DNA of 64,000 nucleotides from JAVBJV01 sp031555315 (lineage in GTDB: Bacteria; Pseudomonadota; Alphaproteobacteria; Acetobacterales; Acetobacteraceae). Location: positions 1 to 64,000 of the forward strand of contig JAVBUO010000017.1 in the NCBI GenBank assembly GCA_031555315.1, read 5' to 3'. Positions 51,505-59,471 of the stretch are shown here, piece by piece. The translations under genes were made by a program, and so were the position numbers. Positions within the stretch are counted from its first letter, which is position 1. Every line of letters begins with the position of its first letter. The notes below the pieces were generated by a model. It worked only from the letters and a program-made list of their open reading frames with translations, had not been told where the DNA came from and did no database searches.

Positions 51505-51899
51505 ACGACGATTCCTTTCTGCCGCAGTGGAAACGCCAACCGGGACAGCGCCTCGTTCCACAGTTTCAGGTCGTTCCGCTCGGCGGGCATGCGCGGATCG
51601 GGCGTCGTGCCGCGCTCGCCCCAGATGCGCAGGATGCGCACATGCGCCAGATCGATCCGGCGCTGGCGATACAGCCTGTCCAGACACGTCACCACATCAT
51701 CGGGTTCACACGGACGCTGCCGTCTGGCCAGACCGGCCCTGAAACGCGCCCCGTCGCGCCGGGCGACCAGTGCCGCCATGGTCCAGAACCAGGCTTCCTC
51801 GACCGTGGCGAACGGAGTCGCCGCTGCCAGCGCCGCCGGAGCGGATGAATACGAACTTATCGGAGAGCGGGACGCCCGCGAAAAAACCGCTTGCTGCAT
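51501..51899 (-). CDS. Conserved-type phage-cluster hypothetical protein
   Basis: The 132-residue protein has a Ser/Ala-rich N-terminus, then FATVEEAWFWTMAALVARRD, RPCEPDDVVTCLDRLYRQRR and IDLAHVRILRIWGERGTTPD. This looks like a conserved DNA-binding or packaging-related family of alphaproteobacterial phages, but I cannot name it. It is the first gene of the cluster, directly facing the S24 regulator across an AT-rich promoter. Confidence 0.65.
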   Translation of the reverse strand: MQQAVFSRASRSPISSYSSAPAALAAATPFATVEEAWFWTMAALVARRDGARFRAGLARRQRPCEPDDVVTCLDRLYRQRRIDLAHVRILRIWGERGTTPDPRMPAERNDLKLWNEALSRLAFPLRQKGIVV

Positions 51900-52032
51900 T
51901 TAGACATTCTTTCCTATGATAGAGAACGTATACAGAACAATCCGTGTTTTTCCAAGGGTATTTTTGTGATAAATCCGGAAATTTTCCTATTTCACTTTAT
52001 TCTTGCTCCGAAGCTGCTCTAGTATCCCGGCC
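51900..52032. promoter_or_regulatory. AT-rich divergent promoter with TTTCCTAT operator-like repeats
   Basis: The octamer TTTCCTAT occurs at 51910-51917 and 51983-51990, and again at 51114-51121 near the end of the second small gene. The second copy overlaps a perfect palindrome GGAAA-T-TTTCC at 51977-51987. Such repeats between a LexA-like regulator and the cluster it faces are candidate operators. Confidence 0.5.
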
Positions 52033-52680
52033 ATGGATCACCCGGAAATATGGCGCGCCATCGATACATTGGCAGCCGAACATGGTTTGTCCCCGTCCGG
52101 CCTGGCCCGCAATGCGGGCCTCGACCCGACGGCATTCAACCCGTCGAAGCGCATTAGCCCCGACGGACGACCGCGCTGGCCGTCGACCGAGAGCATTGCC
52201 AAGGTCCTGCGCACCACCGACACGGCGCTCGACGCCTTCGTCGCGCTGGTCACCGGACAGGCGCCGCTGTCGAGCACGTCGCGCGCCGCAGCCGGACGGC
52301 AGTTGCCGATGATGCCGCTGGAATCCGCAGCAGCCGATGGGCTGTTCGACAGCTCGGGCCTGCCTCTGGACGCCGGCTGGAAGGAAACCCCACAGCCCGG
52401 CACCGCCGATCCGCACGCCTATGCGCTGGAAGTCACCGGAAATTCGCTGGAGCCGGTCTTCCGCTCGGGCACGCTGCTGCTGGTCTCGCCCGCCGCGCCG
52501 GTGCGCAGGGGCGACCGCGTGGTTCTGCGCACTACCAACGGTGATCTGCTGGTCATGCAGGTGGCGCGGCGCGGCGCGAACCGCATCGAGCTCAAAACCC
52601 TGAACCCCGAGCATGACGACCGCAGCTTCGCGCTGAGCGACGTCGCCTGGGTGCACAGGATTATCTGGGCCAGCCAGTAA
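52033..52680 (+). CDS. S24/LexA-like transcriptional regulator (HTH plus peptidase-fold domain)
   Basis: The start at 52033 gives MDHPEIWRAIDTLAAEHGLS. The 215-residue protein has an XRE-type helix-turn-helix (LSPSGLARNAGLDPTAFNPS) and a C-terminal S24 domain. The catalytic Ser is expected in EVTGNSLEPVFRSGTLLLVS. The Lys partner should fall in the segment that here reads NGDLLVMQVARRG, with no Lys. Related proteins occur as stand-alone chromosomal regulators in alphaproteobacteria, so a phage origin is not certain. Position suggests control of the phage-type cluster. Confidence 0.8.
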   Translation: MDHPEIWRAIDTLAAEHGLSPSGLARNAGLDPTAFNPSKRISPDGRPRWPSTESIAKVLRTTDTALDAFVALVTGQAPLSSTSRAAAGRQLPMMPLESAAADGLFDSSGLPLDAGWKETPQPGTADPHAYALEVTGNSLEPVFRSGTLLLVSPAAPVRRGDRVVLRTTNGDLLVMQVARRGANRIELKTLNPEHDDRSFALSDVAWVHRIIWASQ

Positions 52681-52690
52681 CGGCCGGCAC

Positions 52691-52742
52691 CCGAGCATCT
52701 TCACGTGACCGGGTGATCCCACCCGGTCACGATCTGCTCTAA
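52691..52742. repeat. TAGAGCA-type palindromic repeat, copy D
   Basis: Inverse of copy C at 26448-26499, with one internal base change. It fills the space between the S24 gene and livF. On the minus strand its TAGAGCA end supplies the TAG stop of livF at 52739-52741. Confidence 0.8.
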
Positions 52743-53386
52743 TGGGGGCCGCCGATGGCCCCCGTCTCTATTTTCAGCATCCGGTGCGCGACCGATGCCG
52801 CAAAGGCCCGGTTCTGTTCGGCCAGCAGCACGGCAATCCCATCGGCATTCAGCCGACGGATCGCCTCCGCCAGATGTTCGACCAGGATCGGCGCCAGCCC
52901 TTCCGAAGGTTCGTCGAGCAGCAGCAGACGTGGGTTCCCCATCAATGCGCGCGCGATCGCCAGCATCTGTTGTTCCCCGCCGCTCATCGCCCCGCCCTTG
53001 CGATCGCGCATATCGCCGAGCTTCGGAAACAGTGCAAACACCCGCTCCGCTGTCCACGGCGTCAGACCGTCCCGCGCCGGTAAGCGGGCGATATCGAGAT
53101 TCTCCATCACGCTGAGATCGGTGAAAATGCGCCGCTCTTCCGGAACGTAAGAAATCCCCGCCCGCGCGATCCGGTATGTCGGCCAGCGCGTGATGTCGTT
53201 ACCGTCGAAGCGGATACGGCCCGCAGCCGCGCGCACCAGGCCGACCACGGTCTTCAGTGTGGTCGATTTTCCTGCACCGTTGCGGCCGTATAGAAAGACC
53301 GCTTCGCCCGGCGCGACATGAAAGCCGATGTCCCGCAGCACATGCGCCTTGCCGTAAAAGGCATCGACGGATTCAACGTGCAGCAT
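52739..53386 (-). CDS. livF: Branched-chain amino acid-type ABC transporter ATPase (LivF-like)
   Basis: The 215-residue ATPase has Walker A FLYGRNGAGKSTTLKTVVGL, Q-loop region ISYVPEERRIFTDLSVMENL, signature AMSGGEQQMLAIARALMGNP and Walker B LLLLDEPSEGLAP. It is shorter than usual LivF (about 230-240): the C-terminus stops soon after the switch region (LLAEQNRAFAASVAHRML), and the stop lies in a repeat. Core motifs are complete, so it is probably active. Overlaps livG by 14 bases. Confidence 0.9.
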   Translation of the reverse strand: MLHVESVDAFYGKAHVLRDIGFHVAPGEAVFLYGRNGAGKSTTLKTVVGLVRAAAGRIRFDGNDITRWPTYRIARAGISYVPEERRIFTDLSVMENLDIARLPARDGLTPWTAERVFALFPKLGDMRDRKGGAMSGGEQQMLAIARALMGNPRLLLLDEPSEGLAPILVEHLAEAIRRLNADGIAVLLAEQNRAFAASVAHRMLKIETGAIGGPH

Positions 53387-54128
53387 CGCCCGCCTCGCCC
53401 AGATAGGTCGCGCGCACCTGCGGATCGGCGCGGATCTCGGCAGGCGTTCCCGCCGCGATCAGCCTGCCGTCGAGGATCACCAGAATGCGGTCGGCGGTGT
53501 TGAAAACCACGTCCATGTCGTGCTCGGTAAACAGCACCGCGACATCACGGCGCTGCACCAGTCGGCGCACCAGCGTCATCAGCGCCACGCGGTCGTCCGG
53601 CGCCATGCCGGCGGCGGGTTCGTCCATCAGCAGCAGCTTCGGTTCCGTCGCCAGCGCCAGCGCCAGTTCCAGCCGTTTCAGATCGCCATAGGCCAGCACG
53701 CCCGCCGCACGCCCGGCCTGATCGCGCAGCCCGACCAGATCCAGCAGTTCCATCGCGCGCTCCGTGAAACACGCACCGGCGGCACGCCAGAACCGCCAGA
53801 GCCGGCGATGATGTGCGAGCAGCGCCATGCGCACATTCTCGCACAGCGTCATCGATGCGAAGGTCGCGGTGATCTGGAATGTCCGCCCCACGCCGTAGCG
53901 GCAGATACGGCGCGGCGACAGTCCCGTGATATCCCGGCCACCGAGCACGACACGCCCGGCATCGGGACGCAGTTGCCCGTTCAGCATGTTGAAGCTGGTC
54001 GACTTGCCCGCCCCGTTCGGGCCGATCAGCGCCACGACCTCGCCCGGGCGCAGGATGAACGACAGATCGCGCACCGCCTGTACCGCACCGAACGTCTTCG
54101 CCAGCCCCTCGACCTGCAGAACCGTCAT
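53373..54128 (-). CDS. livG: Branched-chain amino acid-type ABC transporter ATPase (LivG-like)
   Basis: The 251-residue product starts MTVLQVEGLAKTFGAVQAVR at 54128, in a 4-base overlap with the permease. It has Walker A ALIGPNGAGKSTSFNMLNGQ, a VGRTFQITATFASMTLCENV segment, a signature region in VLAYGDLKRLELALALATEP (AYGD in place of SGGQ, usual for LivG) and Walker B LLLMDEPAAGMAPDD. A much longer open frame covers this gene and the permease gene but is a shadow in the latter. Confidence 0.93.
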   Translation of the reverse strand: MTVLQVEGLAKTFGAVQAVRDLSFILRPGEVVALIGPNGAGKSTSFNMLNGQLRPDAGRVVLGGRDITGLSPRRICRYGVGRTFQITATFASMTLCENVRMALLAHHRRLWRFWRAAGACFTERAMELLDLVGLRDQAGRAAGVLAYGDLKRLELALALATEPKLLLMDEPAAGMAPDDRVALMTLVRRLVQRRDVAVLFTEHDMDVVFNTADRILVILDGRLIAAGTPAEIRADPQVRATYLGEAGDAAR

Positions 54129-55939
54129 GCGCGCCCCCGCGCCAGACCGGCAAGACCGCGTGGAAACGCCAGAACCAGAACGATGATCGCGCTGCCCAGT
54201 GCCAGCCGCCAGTAATCGGTACTGCGCAACAGCGTGTCGTACAATCCCGTATAGACCAGCGCGCCGATCACCGGCCCGCCGATTGTCTGCACGCCCCCCA
54301 GCAGCACCATCAGCAGCGCATCGACCGATTTTGGAATGCTGATATAGGTCGGGAAGACGCTCCCTTTCTGAAACGCATAAACGGCGCCCGCCAGTCCGGC
54401 GGCGGCGCCGGCGATCGCGAACCCTGCCGCCCGCACGGGGTACGTCGCGATGCCGATCGCCTCGGCGCGCAACGCGGAATCGCGCGTCGCGCGCAGCGCG
54501 TAGCCGAACGGCGCGAACAGCACGCGCCGCAGCAACAATGCGCCACCCAGACACAGCGCCAGCACCAGCCAGTAAAAGACCCGCGCCTCCTGCGCCCAGC
54601 CCGCGGCCCGTACGCCGAGAATGCCGTTGTCGCCGCCGGTGATCTCGACCAGTTGCGACGCCGCCGCCCAGACGATCTGCGCGAAGGCCAGCGTCAGCAT
54701 CGCCATGTAGACCCCGGACAGCCGCACCACCAGCGCACCGACCAGCAACGCCGCCACACCGGCAGCCAGAATGGCGGCCGGCATGGCCAGCGACATCGAC
54801 AACGGGGCAAGGAAAGCCGCCGTATAGGCGCCGATCCCGAACCACGCCGCATGCCCGAAACTCGGCATGCCGCCCGGCCCCATCATGAAATGCAGCGACG
54901 CCGCGAACAGCACCAGAATCAGCGCCTCGGTCAGCAGAGACAGCAGATACGGTCCGAGCAACAGCGGCGCGGCCAGCAGCACGCACACCCCGGCCGATGC
55001 CAGCAGCAGCACGGGCTGCGACATGGCACGCAGCAGCGGAAAATCCTCGCCGCCCGCATGCGGCGCCACCAGCGCCCTTCCCAGCAGGCCGTGCGGACGC
55101 ACCGCCAGCACCGCCCCCATGACCAGAAAGATCAGCACCAGCGTCACTTTCGGCAACAGCATGATCCCGAACGCATGCATCAGCCCGATCAGCACCGCGG
55201 CCAGATACGCGCCGGTGATGCTGCCCAACCCGCCGACCACCACCACCACGAACGCATCGACGATCAGCGCCAGATCCATACTCAAGTTGGCGGACTGCCC
55301 CGGCAGCATCAGCGCCCCGCCCAGCCCGGCCAGCGTCGCGCCAAGAAAGAACACCGACGTGAAGATCCAGCGTTCGTTGGCCCCCAGCGCCGCCAGCATG
55401 TCGCGATCCTGCGTCGCGGCGCGCACCAACCGCCCCCAGCGTGTGCGATACAGCAGCAACAGCAGCAGCCCCAGCACCAGCGGCGCCACTCCGATCAGAA
55501 TCAGATCGTAAACCGGAAACCGCTCTCCCAGAATCTCGACGCTGGCGCGCAGCCAGCGTGGGCGCGGCAATGTGCGTTCCTCGGCGCCCCAGATCCACAG
55601 CGCCGCATCCTGGATCACCAGCACCACGCCGAACGTCGCCAGCAGTTGCAGCAATTCCGGCATGCGGTACAGCCGGCGCAGCAGCAGGATTTCCAGCACG
55701 ACGCCAATCCCCCCGACCAGCACCGCGGCCAGCAACCCGCCGGCCACAAACCAGACGGGATCACGCGGCACCTGCATGAGGACGACCCAGGCGAGGTACG
55801 CGCCCAACATCGTCAGGCTGCCATGGGCAAAATTCACGATCCGGGTGACGCCGAAAATCACCGTCAGCCCGGACGCCACCAGAAACAGCGCCGACGCACT
55901 GGACAGCCCCGTCAGAGCCTGCAGCAGAATGGCCGTCAT
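54125..55939 (-). CDS. Fused LivH-LivM branched-chain amino acid-type ABC permease
   Basis: The 604-residue membrane protein combines two permease halves. Residues about 1-290 are LivH-like (ASGLTVIFGVTRIVNFAHGS, GRLVRAATQDRDMLAALGAN, VVVVVGGLGSITGAYLAAVL). Residues about 330-604 are LivM-like (MMGPGGMPSFGHAAWFGIGA, GYALRATRDSALRAEAIGIA, VLLGGVQTIGGPVIGALVYT). In most bacteria these are two genes; fused forms are known. A hydrophilic/short linker joins them near residue 305. With LivG, LivF and the binding protein upstream it forms a complete importer. Confidence 0.93.
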   Translation of the reverse strand: MTAILLQALTGLSSASALFLVASGLTVIFGVTRIVNFAHGSLTMLGAYLAWVVLMQVPRDPVWFVAGGLLAAVLVGGIGVVLEILLLRRLYRMPELLQLLATFGVVLVIQDAALWIWGAEERTLPRPRWLRASVEILGERFPVYDLILIGVAPLVLGLLLLLLYRTRWGRLVRAATQDRDMLAALGANERWIFTSVFFLGATLAGLGGALMLPGQSANLSMDLALIVDAFVVVVVGGLGSITGAYLAAVLIGLMHAFGIMLLPKVTLVLIFLVMGAVLAVRPHGLLGRALVAPHAGGEDFPLLRAMSQPVLLLASAGVCVLLAAPLLLGPYLLSLLTEALILVLFAASLHFMMGPGGMPSFGHAAWFGIGAYTAAFLAPLSMSLAMPAAILAAGVAALLVGALVVRLSGVYMAMLTLAFAQIVWAAASQLVEITGGDNGILGVRAAGWAQEARVFYWLVLALCLGGALLLRRVLFAPFGYALRATRDSALRAEAIGIATYPVRAAGFAIAGAAAGLAGAVYAFQKGSVFPTYISIPKSVDALLMVLLGGVQTIGGPVIGALVYTGLYDTLLRSTDYWRLALGSAIIVLVLAFPRGLAGLARGRA

Positions 55940-55960
55940 CGCAGTATGTGCATGCCCGCG

Positions 55961-57163
55961 TTATGCCTCGCGCCGCAGACGCCGCACCGCCGCATCGTCG
56001 GGCAGATGGCGCGCGCCGTCTTCATAACGCCAGTCGACCATCACGCCCTTGCCGTCGCGCAGCGCAGTGCGCCCGACACAGGCGCCGAACGTCGACTGAT
56101 GATCGATCGGCCGGTAGTAAGCGCGCCCGAACGGCGTCATGAAATCCGCCCCGCGGAACCCGGCGATCAGCCTGTCGACATCCAGCGACCCGGCCCGCGC
56201 GATCCCCGCCGCGATCGACATGAAGGTCGCATAGCCGATCACCGACCCGAGGCGCGGATAATCGTTGAAGCGCGCCCGATACGCATCGCGGAACGCGACA
56301 TGCTCGGGCGTATTGATGTCCTGCCACGGATATCCGGTCACGAACCAGCCTTCCGGTGTTTCCTCGCCCAGTGCATCGAGGTATTCCGGCTCGCCGGTCA
56401 GCATCGACACCACAGGGCGGCCCTCGAACAGGCCGCGTGTGTTGCCCTGGCGCACGAAGCTGGTCAGATCGGTGCTGAAGGTGACGTTGAAAATCGCCTC
56501 GGGCCGCGCCTGCGCCAGTGCCTGCACGCTCGCCCCGGCATCGATGCGCCCCAGCGCCGGCCACTGTTCGGCAATGAATTCCACATCGGGCCGCCGGGCC
56601 TGCAACAACGTCTTGAACCAGGCCACCGCCGACTGCCCGTATTCGTAATTCGGCGCGATGATCGCCCAGCGTTTCGCGGGCAGCTTCGCCGCCTCCTCGA
56701 CCAGCATCGACGCCTGCATATAGGTCGAACAGCGCAGCCGGAAACAGTACGGATGCCCTTTTTCCCAGACCATCGCATCGGCCAGTGGTTCGGCCGCGAC
56801 GAACAACCGCTTGCGCTGCAACGCCACATCGCTGACCGCCAGCGCCACATGCGACAGGAACGTTCCGGCCAGCAGATCGACCTTCGCATCGTCCAGAAAT
56901 TCGTTGGCCAGCCGCACGGCATCCTGCGGCTTGCCGGCATCGTCGCGCGATATGACCGCCAGCCGGCGCCCCAGCACACCGCCAGCTTCGTTGATGTGCT
57001 CGACCGCTAGTTGCCAGCCGCTGCGATACGGCAAGGTGAACGCCGGGATCGTCGTATAGGAATTGATCTCACCGATGGTGATCGGCGCATCGCCCTGTGC
57101 CCGCGCCAGTGCCGGCAGGGCGAGCCCCGCCCCCAGAATGCCGCGCCGCGATATGATCGCCAT
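55961..57163 (-). CDS. ABC transporter substrate-binding protein (LivK/Leu-Ile-Val-type family)
   Basis: The 400-residue periplasmic protein has a signal with SRRGILGAGLALPALARAQG, which resembles a twin-arginine leader. It belongs to the type I periplasmic binding fold: TLPYRSGWQLAVEHINEAGG, LAVISRDDAGKPQDAVRLAN, WAIIAPNYEYGQSAVAWF and GEPEYLDALGEETPEGWFVT. These receptors bind amino acids, amides or aromatic acids; the ligand is not predictable. It lies 21 bases before the fused permease. Confidence 0.9.
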   Translation of the reverse strand: MAIISRRGILGAGLALPALARAQGDAPITIGEINSYTTIPAFTLPYRSGWQLAVEHINEAGGVLGRRLAVISRDDAGKPQDAVRLANEFLDDAKVDLLAGTFLSHVALAVSDVALQRKRLFVAAEPLADAMVWEKGHPYCFRLRCSTYMQASMLVEEAAKLPAKRWAIIAPNYEYGQSAVAWFKTLLQARRPDVEFIAEQWPALGRIDAGASVQALAQARPEAIFNVTFSTDLTSFVRQGNTRGLFEGRPVVSMLTGEPEYLDALGEETPEGWFVTGYPWQDINTPEHVAFRDAYRARFNDYPRLGSVIGYATFMSIAAGIARAGSLDVDRLIAGFRGADFMTPFGRAYYRPIDHQSTFGACVGRTALRDGKGVMVDWRYEDGARHLPDDAAVRRLRREA

Positions 57164-57175
57164 CCGTGTTCCTTT

Positions 57176-57928
57176 CTACCCGCGTCCGATGAACGGCATC
57201 TTCGTTGCCATCACCGTCATGAACTGCACATTCGCATCCAGCGGCATCTCGGCCATGCAGACCAACGCATCGGCCACACACGCCGCATCCATGCGCGGCT
57301 CCACCATCGTGCTGCCGTTCGCCTGCTTCACGCCAGCCGCCATCCGCTGTGTCATTTCGGTCGCCGCATTGCCGATATCGAGCTGCCCGCACGCGATATC
57401 ATACTTCCGCCCGTCGAGCGAAAGCTGGCGCGTCAGCCCGGTGATCGCGTGTTTCGTCGCGGTATAGGCCGCACCGTCCGGCCGCGGCGCATAGGCCGAA
57501 ACCGACCCGTTGTTGACGATCCGCCCGCCCTGCGGCGACTGTTCCTTCATCATCCGCCACGCTGCGCGCGCGCACAAAAACGCGCCCGTCAGATTGACCG
57601 ACACCACGCTGTTCCATTGCGCCAGCGTTATATCGCCGAATTCCGCCTGCAACCCGCGGCCGGCATTGTTGAACAGCAGATCCAGCCGCCCGAACTCGGC
57701 CTTCACGCGCGCGAACAGCGCCTCGACCGCCGCCTCGTCGGACACATCCGCCACCACCGGAACGATCCGCGCGCCCTTCGGCCCCGCTGCTGCGGTCTCT
57801 TCAAGCTGCGCGGCGCGCCGCCCGGCGATGACGACACTCCACCCTTTTTCCGCCAGCCCGATCGCGCATGCACGCCCCACCCCGCTGCCACCACCGGTCA
57901 CGACGGCAAATCTCGTGCGTGCAGACAT
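57176..57928 (-). CDS. Short-chain dehydrogenase/reductase
   Basis: The start at 57928 gives MSARTRFAVVTGGGSGVGRA, with the TGGGSGVG cofactor motif. LFNNAGRGLQAEF (NAG), the catalytic Ser in NNGSVSAYAPRPDG and YTATKHAITGLTRQL (YxxxK) are present. 250 residues. The substrate is unknown. It precedes the ABC operon by 12 bases on the same strand, so it could process the imported compound. Confidence 0.9.
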   Translation of the reverse strand: MSARTRFAVVTGGGSGVGRACAIGLAEKGWSVVIAGRRAAQLEETAAAGPKGARIVPVVADVSDEAAVEALFARVKAEFGRLDLLFNNAGRGLQAEFGDITLAQWNSVVSVNLTGAFLCARAAWRMMKEQSPQGGRIVNNGSVSAYAPRPDGAAYTATKHAITGLTRQLSLDGRKYDIACGQLDIGNAATEMTQRMAAGVKQANGSTMVEPRMDAACVADALVCMAEMPLDANVQFMTVMATKMPFIGRG

Positions 57929-57999
57929 TCGGTGTTCTCTCCGTTCCCTGTTGCTGCTGATTTTGCCTGCCAGAGCGGGAACTGGCAAATCGGAGCGCC

Positions 58000-58428
58000 C
58001 TAAACGACCGGCCCGGCTCCGTATCCATAGACGGTGATGACATCGCCATCGTCATGATACGGAATGTTCAACCGCACCAGCACGGCGCGCAGTTCTGCGG
58101 CGCAGGAAACGACCTCGGGCGCCACCAGCTGCCCGCGATGCCGCAGATAGCGCGGCCGGATGCGGATCCATTCGACGTCATAAAGCGCCGACAAACCTTC
58201 GTGCCAATCGCCATGGTACCAGACATCCTGATCGAAAACCACCGGGGACTGGGCATCGTCCAGCACATACTTGACGGCAAAGGGCGGCGGAAAAGGCAGT
58301 TCATCGTAGACCGCCTGTTGCAGCGCGTGCCAGCGCGTGGCGTTCATGAACGATGCCAGGCCACGCGCCTGCACTGCGGCGCGCACACGCGTGCGATAAT
58401 GCGATTCCTTATCGGACCAGGCGCGCAT
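58000..58428 (-). CDS. Small hypothetical protein, possibly DUF6678-like
   Basis: The start at 58428 gives MRAWSDKESHYRTRVRAAVQ. The 142-residue product has FMNATRWHALQQAVYDELPF, PPPFAVKYVLDDAQSPVVF and GDWHEGLSALYDVEWIRIRP, which recalls DUF6678 proteins. The role is unknown. It overlaps the upstream gene by 20 bases, so the two are coupled. The longer frame upstream is antisense-like to its neighbour. Confidence 0.6.
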   Translation of the reverse strand: MRAWSDKESHYRTRVRAAVQARGLASFMNATRWHALQQAVYDELPFPPPFAVKYVLDDAQSPVVFDQDVWYHGDWHEGLSALYDVEWIRIRPRYLRHRGQLVAPEVVSCAAELRAVLVRLNIPYHDDGDVITVYGYGAGPVV

Positions 58429-58825
58429 GCGCACCGCCGGCATCCTCCATGATCTGCCGCGCCGCCTCGGCCGCCGCGCGGTCCGATGTCGCGACGGCCA
58501 GAATGATACCGCCGATGTCGTCGGTGGTGGCCGCTTTCTCGACATCCTGCGCGCTGGCATCCAGCACCGTCGCCGCCTGCACGCCCGATGCCATCGCCCC
58601 GCCCAGCGCCGCCGCGATCGCCCCGCCCGCCAGCGCACTGACGATGCTGATCAGCTCGCTGCCCAGCTTGTTGGGTTCCGCAGTTTCTTCCTCGCCCACC
58701 ACACTGATCGCGGCGCGGTCGAACCCGTCGATCTCCAGCGCATGAATCGCCTGTTCCAGCACGGTGCGGTCGGCAAACAGCGCACAGGCGCCATGTACAT
58801 CGCGAATGTCAGAAGATGCCGGCAT
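58409..58825 (-). CDS. Hypothetical protein with Gly/Ala-rich membrane-like segment
   Basis: The start at 58825 gives MPASSDIRDVHGACALFADR. The 138-residue product has an N-terminal alpha/beta-like part (TVLEQAIHALEIDGFDRAAI) similar to general stress proteins. A long small-residue hydrophobic helix follows (LISIVSALAGGAIAAALGGA), then GGIILAVATSDRAAAEAARQ. It recalls the YflT/DUF1269-like heat-induced family, with weak support. Membership in the DinG-TerB operon is suggested by spacing and strand. Confidence 0.6.
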   Translation of the reverse strand: MPASSDIRDVHGACALFADRTVLEQAIHALEIDGFDRAAISVVGEEETAEPNKLGSELISIVSALAGGAIAAALGGAMASGVQAATVLDASAQDVEKAATTDDIGGIILAVATSDRAAAEAARQIMEDAGGAHARLVR

Positions 58826-58933
58826 GGGTTTTCTCCGTCTGTTGCGAACAGTGTGCCAGTACCGTCTCCGTAACGGGAGGGGGAAATGCACACCTCTGGA
58901 ACCCGCCCCGCTGATTTTTACGACACCGCAGCC

Positions 58934-59428
58934 CTAAGCCGCCGTCGGATCGTCCGGCGGCAATATCCATGGAATACCTTTGTAGACCAGCCCCATGCGG
59001 TCCCGGCAGATGGGGGTCAGCTCGCACTCGCCGGCGCGCTTGGCCTCGATCAGCGCCGCACGGATCGCACGGTCGTGCATATAGAAGAACGCCGTCTGTC
59101 CGTTTTCCAGCGTTACCGGCAGCGTCGTGTTGCGCTGGTCCCATTCCACGGAATCGATCACCTGGCCATCCGGCAGCATCAACGCGATCTGACGGATGAC
59201 CAACGGCACCTCTCCGATATGAGTCACCTCGATCTTGGCAAAATTTTCCAGATACCGATGGCGGTCGAACATGATGGCGGACTGGATCTTGACCATCGTC
59301 AGGCTGCCCTGCTTCTGCAAGGCCCTGCGCCAGGCGCGGCGCGCCAGCAGCAGCGCCGCCAGCGCGACGAGCAGCGCCGCACCGCTGACGAGAAAGATGA
59401 TAAGAACCAGTAACCAATCTTCGAACAC
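58934..59428 (-). CDS. Hypothetical single-span membrane protein
   Basis: No ATG is well placed. GTG 59428 gives FEDWLLVLIIFLVSGAALLV after the start, a membrane helix. The remaining domain includes MFDRHRYLENFAKIEVTHIG, LMLPDGQVIDSVEWDQ and LENGQTAFFYMHDRAIRAAL, ending in GLVYKGIPWILP. The 164-residue protein would be anchored in the inner membrane with a soluble C-terminal part. The family is not recognised. Confidence 0.6.
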   Translation of the reverse strand: MFEDWLLVLIIFLVSGAALLVALAALLLARRAWRRALQKQGSLTMVKIQSAIMFDRHRYLENFAKIEVTHIGEVPLVIRQIALMLPDGQVIDSVEWDQRNTTLPVTLENGQTAFFYMHDRAIRAALIEAKRAGECELTPICRDRMGLVYKGIPWILPPDDPTAA

Positions 59429-59471
59429 AGCCGATATCCAACGCCACCAGAATATATTACGCCGTTTCCCC

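Larger units (their letters stand above)
40534..51899 (-). mobile_element. Podovirus-type morphogenesis cluster (prophage remnant or domesticated particle genes)
   Basis: All genes point the same way and are packed tightly. They cover two small conserved proteins, a pre-portal protein, portal, scaffold, capsid, tail tubular A and B, an internal virion-like protein, tailspike and large terminase. I see no integrase, excisionase, replication protein, holin, endolysin or RNA polymerase. The structural ORFs look intact. Both flanks (murA and a Liv operon) are core genes, and no att repeats were noticed. This is therefore either a decayed prophage or a retained particle such as a gene-transfer agent. 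Confidence 0.8.

Noticed and set aside
53373..55598. 741-codon frame containing the LivG sequence at its end
   Set aside because: Only the last 251 codons are a protein-like LivG; the front part is the alternative frame of the fused permease.
54653..57010. 785-codon open frame on the plus strand
   Set aside because: Antisense to the Liv permease and binding-protein genes; biased composition (Gln, Arg, His) and no domain.
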